The position numbers were made by a program, and so were the translations under genes. From Streptomyces roseirectus (GTDB lineage Bacteria > Actinomycetota > Actinomycetes > Streptomycetales > Streptomycetaceae), in NCBI RefSeq assembly GCF_014489635.1, contig NZ_CP060828.1:7214001-7278000 (forward strand): a DNA stretch of 64,000 bases, written 5' to 3'. The notes under the pieces were generated by a model. That model saw only the letters and a program-made list of their open reading frames with translations. It did not search any database and had not been told where the DNA came from. This document shows, piece after piece, positions 62,114 through 64,000 of this stretch. Numbering within the stretch: the stretch's first letter is position 1; each line of letters begins with the position of its first letter.

Positions 62114-62692
62114 ATGCTCCGCACCGTCAACCGCGTCCTGATCGGCCTCACCGGGCTCGCCCTGCTCACGCTGGGCGGCGCCGTCCTGGCCGTCGGCCTG
62201 GGCGCGAACCCGCCGTCCTGGTGGCTCCACGACGGCCCCCACGACGTCCTGCTCAGCACCGCCGAACGCACCCGTTGGCGCGAGGAGAGCTGGTGGTGGC
62301 CGGTCGTCCTCGGCGGCCTCGCGCTGCTGGTGCTGCTCGCCCTGTGGTGGCTGACGGCCAACCTGCGCCGGCGCCGCCTGGGCGAGGTCCTGATCAACAC
62401 CGGCGACGGCGAATCGGCCCTCCTGCGCGGCAGCGCCCTGGAGAACGTCCTGGCGACCCAGACCGCCCACCTCGACGGCGTCTCCCACGCGCGCGTGCAC
62501 CTCACGGGCCGCCGGGACGCCCCGCAGACCCAGGTCCACCTGAGGGTGGAACCCCACGCGTCCCCGGGCGAGGCACTGCGGCACTTCATCACCGAGTCCC
62601 TGGCCCGCGCGCGCGACTCGGCCGCGCTGAAGGCGCTCCCAGCGGAGGTGCGGGTGCGCGCGATGAAGCACAAGGCGGAACGGGTCAGCTGA
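62114..62692 (+). CDS. amaP: Alkaline-shock membrane anchor protein AmaP
   Basis: 192 residues from the ATG with AAGGGG eight bases upstream; a GTG at 62105 overlaps the previous stop and is the alternative. Two membrane helices (NRVLIGLTGLALLTLGGAVLAVGLG and WWWPVVLGGLALLVLLALWWLTANL) frame a short outside loop, and the C-terminal cytoplasmic part has DGVSHARVHLTGRRDAPQTQVHLRVEPHASPGEALRHFI. This matches AmaP, which anchors Asp23 to the membrane. Last gene of the operon. Confidence 0.85.
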   Translation: MLRTVNRVLIGLTGLALLTLGGAVLAVGLGANPPSWWLHDGPHDVLLSTAERTRWREESWWWPVVLGGLALLVLLALWWLTANLRRRRLGEVLINTGDGESALLRGSALENVLATQTAHLDGVSHARVHLTGRRDAPQTQVHLRVEPHASPGEALRHFITESLARARDSAALKALPAEVRVRAMKHKAERVS

Positions 62693-62725
62693 GACCCGGC
62701 CGGAAACCGTGCCGCCGATGCCCGC

Positions 62726-63481
62726 TCAGAAGCCGTGCCGCATCCCGCCGTCCACCGGAAGCATGATCCCCGTCAGGTAGGAGGCGGCCGGCGACAGCAG
62801 GAACGCGCCCGTGCGCCCGAACTCCTCCGGCCGCCCGTACCGGCGCAGCGGGATCCGCGACTCGTTCGCGGCCCGCGTCGCCTCCGGGTCCGCCGACAGC
62901 GCGTCCAGCTCCCGCACCCGGTCCGTGTCGATGCGCGCCGGCAGCAGCCCCACGACCCGGATCCCGCGCGGCCCCAGCTCGTCCGCGAGGGACTTGGCGA
63001 ACCCGGCGAGACCGGGCCGCAGCCCGTTGGAGATGGTCAGCCCCGGGATCGGCTCGTGCACGGACCCCGACAGCACGAACCCGATCACACCCCCGTCCTC
63101 CAGCTCGGCGGCGGCCGCGCGCGCGAGGCGCACGGCACCGAGGAACACGGACTCGAACGCGGCCTCCCACTGCTCGTCCGTGTTGTCCGCGACGAACCCC
63201 GGCGGCGGCCCGCCCACGCTGACGAGGATCCCGTCGAACCCCCCGAACGCCTCGCGCGCGGCGCCGATCAGCCGCTCCGGCGCGCCCGCGTCCGCGTTGT
63301 CGACGGCGACCCCGACGACGTCCGGGCCCAGCTCCGCCGCGGCGGCGGCGGCCCGATCGGCGTCCCGCCCGGAGACGACCACCTTCGCGCCGTCCGCCAG
63401 CAGCTCGCGCGCAACCGCGTTGCCGAGCCCGCGCGTGGCCCCCGTGACGACGTACACCCGGTCCTTCAGTCCAAGATCCAT
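62726..63481 (-). CDS. Short-chain dehydrogenase/reductase
   Basis: 251 residues from the ATG giving MDLGLKDRVYVVTGATRGLG; a longer frame upstream is the antisense of the GH15 gene. NAD(P)-binding TGATRGLG, VDNADAG, VSVGGPPPGF. The catalytic Ser/Tyr/Lys set is altered: LSGSVHEPIPGLTISNGLRPGLAGFAKSLADEL has Asn-Gly-Leu where Tyr-x-x-x-Lys is usual. The C-terminus is PAASYLTGIMLPVDGGMRHGF. Probably an oxidoreductase, but activity with this altered site is uncertain. Confidence 0.85.
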   Translation of the reverse strand: MDLGLKDRVYVVTGATRGLGNAVARELLADGAKVVVSGRDADRAAAAAAELGPDVVGVAVDNADAGAPERLIGAAREAFGGFDGILVSVGGPPPGFVADNTDEQWEAAFESVFLGAVRLARAAAAELEDGGVIGFVLSGSVHEPIPGLTISNGLRPGLAGFAKSLADELGPRGIRVVGLLPARIDTDRVRELDALSADPEATRAANESRIPLRRYGRPEEFGRTGAFLLSPAASYLTGIMLPVDGGMRHGF

Positions 63482-63486
63482 GGCCC

Positions 63487-64000
63487 CTATCCTGCCTGCT
63501 CGCCGTCGAACAGGGCGAGGGCCGAGTTGACCAGCCCGATGTGGCTGAACGCCTGCGGGAAGTTGCCGAGCTGACGGCCGCTGACGGGGTCGTACTCCTC
63601 GGCGAGCAGGCCGACGTCGTTGGTGAGGCCCACCAGGCGCTCGAACAGGGCGAGGGCTTCCGCGCGGCGGCCCGTGAGGTCGAGGGCGTCGACGAGCCAG
63701 AACGAGCACACCAGGAACGTCCCCTCGGAGCCGGGGAGGCCGTCGACGGTCGTGCCGTCGGTGCTGTAGCGGCGCAGCAGCCCGTCGTGGCCCAGCTCCT
63801 CGCGGACGGCGTCGACGGTGCCGACCACGCGCGGGTCGTCGGGCGGGAGGAAGCCGACGCGGGGGATCAGCAGGAGGGCCGCGTCGAGGTCGGGCGAGCC
63901 GTAGGACTGCGTGAAGGTGTTCCGCCCGGCGTCGTAGGCGCGCTCGCACACCTCCCGGTGCACGGTGTCGCGCAGCTCGCGCCAGCCGTCGAGGTCGCCG
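63487..64000 (-). CDS. GH15 family glycosidase, C-terminal part (gene continues past the window)
   Basis: About 170 residues are visible. GDLDGWRELRDTVHREVCERAYD, FTQSYGSPDLDAALLLIPRVGFLPPDDPRVVGTVDAVREELG, EGTFLVCSFWLVDALDLTGRRAEALALFERLVGLTNDVGLLAEEYDP and LGNFPQAFSHIGLVNSAL are typical of GH15 glucoamylase/trehalase proteins. EEYDP contains the usual catalytic glutamate region. The start is beyond base 64000. It lies six bases upstream of the SDR gene on the same strand. Confidence 0.88.
   Translation of the reverse strand, partial: GDLDGWRELRDTVHREVCERAYDAGRNTFTQSYGSPDLDAALLLIPRVGFLPPDDPRVVGTVDAVREELGHDGLLRRYSTDGTTVDGLPGSEGTFLVCSFWLVDALDLTGRRAEALALFERLVGLTNDVGLLAEEYDPVSGRQLGNFPQAFSHIGLVNSALALFDGEQAG

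Noticed and set aside
1..64000. Mobile elements, CRISPR arrays, tRNA and rRNA genes
   Set aside because: No transposase or integrase, no regularly spaced direct repeats and no cloverleaf or rRNA-like stretch was recognised. The repeats present are short dispersed or tandem ones.

Overview
The window is very GC-rich, with GTG and TTG starts, tightly overlapping ATGA/GTGA gene junctions and many Tat and lipoprotein signals. It is chromosomal DNA of a Streptomyces or a very close actinomycete. Two landmarks support this: a 73-residue GATC-binding nucleoid protein gene (gbn, the SCO1839 type) and an LAETG-anchored protein of the SCO1860 type. They bracket an ABC-F gene, a Pit phosphate transporter and the cobalamin genes, much as in S. 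coelicolor.

Left arm (1-12205): a pectin-degradation locus. It encodes a secreted pectate lyase/pectinesterase fusion, a sugar-binding lipoprotein, a rhamnogalacturonan acetylesterase, a PL1 pectate lyase, two Tat-exported pectinesterases, two tandem PL9-like proteins and a convergent PL4 rhamnogalacturonan lyase. Together they would de-esterify and cut both homogalacturonan and rhamnogalacturonan-I. The fusion gene has a rare TTA codon, and the second PL9 copy has lost the catalytic lysine and two calcium ligands.

12206-31300: an ECF sigma factor with a membrane partner, an AzgA purine permease, a class B PBP, an IclR regulator divergent from a ketoglutarate-semialdehyde-type dehydrogenase (a possible end step of uronate oxidation), several housekeeping enzymes, a MarR/ene-reductase pair, an amino-acid ABC transporter, an amidohydrolase and the LAETG protein.

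31425-50121: cobalamin biosynthesis. One minus-strand operon runs cobM-cobL-cbiG/cobJ-cobH-cbiX-cobC. A second runs cobD-cobQ-cobN-chlID-cobO-cobB-cobI and is headed by a clear cobalamin riboswitch. A ZIP metal transporter lies between them. cobB carries an in-frame copy of a dispersed Streptomyces palindromic repeat.

50140-64000: a Pit phosphate transporter behind a PHO box, an aldolase, a hydrolase, a zinc metallopeptidase, an ABC-F ATPase preceded by a seven-residue leader peptide, gbn with a GATC cluster upstream, an enoyl-CoA hydratase, an Asp23/AmaP envelope-stress cluster, an SDR enzyme and the end of a GH15 hydrolase. No tRNA, rRNA, CRISPR array, transposase or prophage gene was seen.
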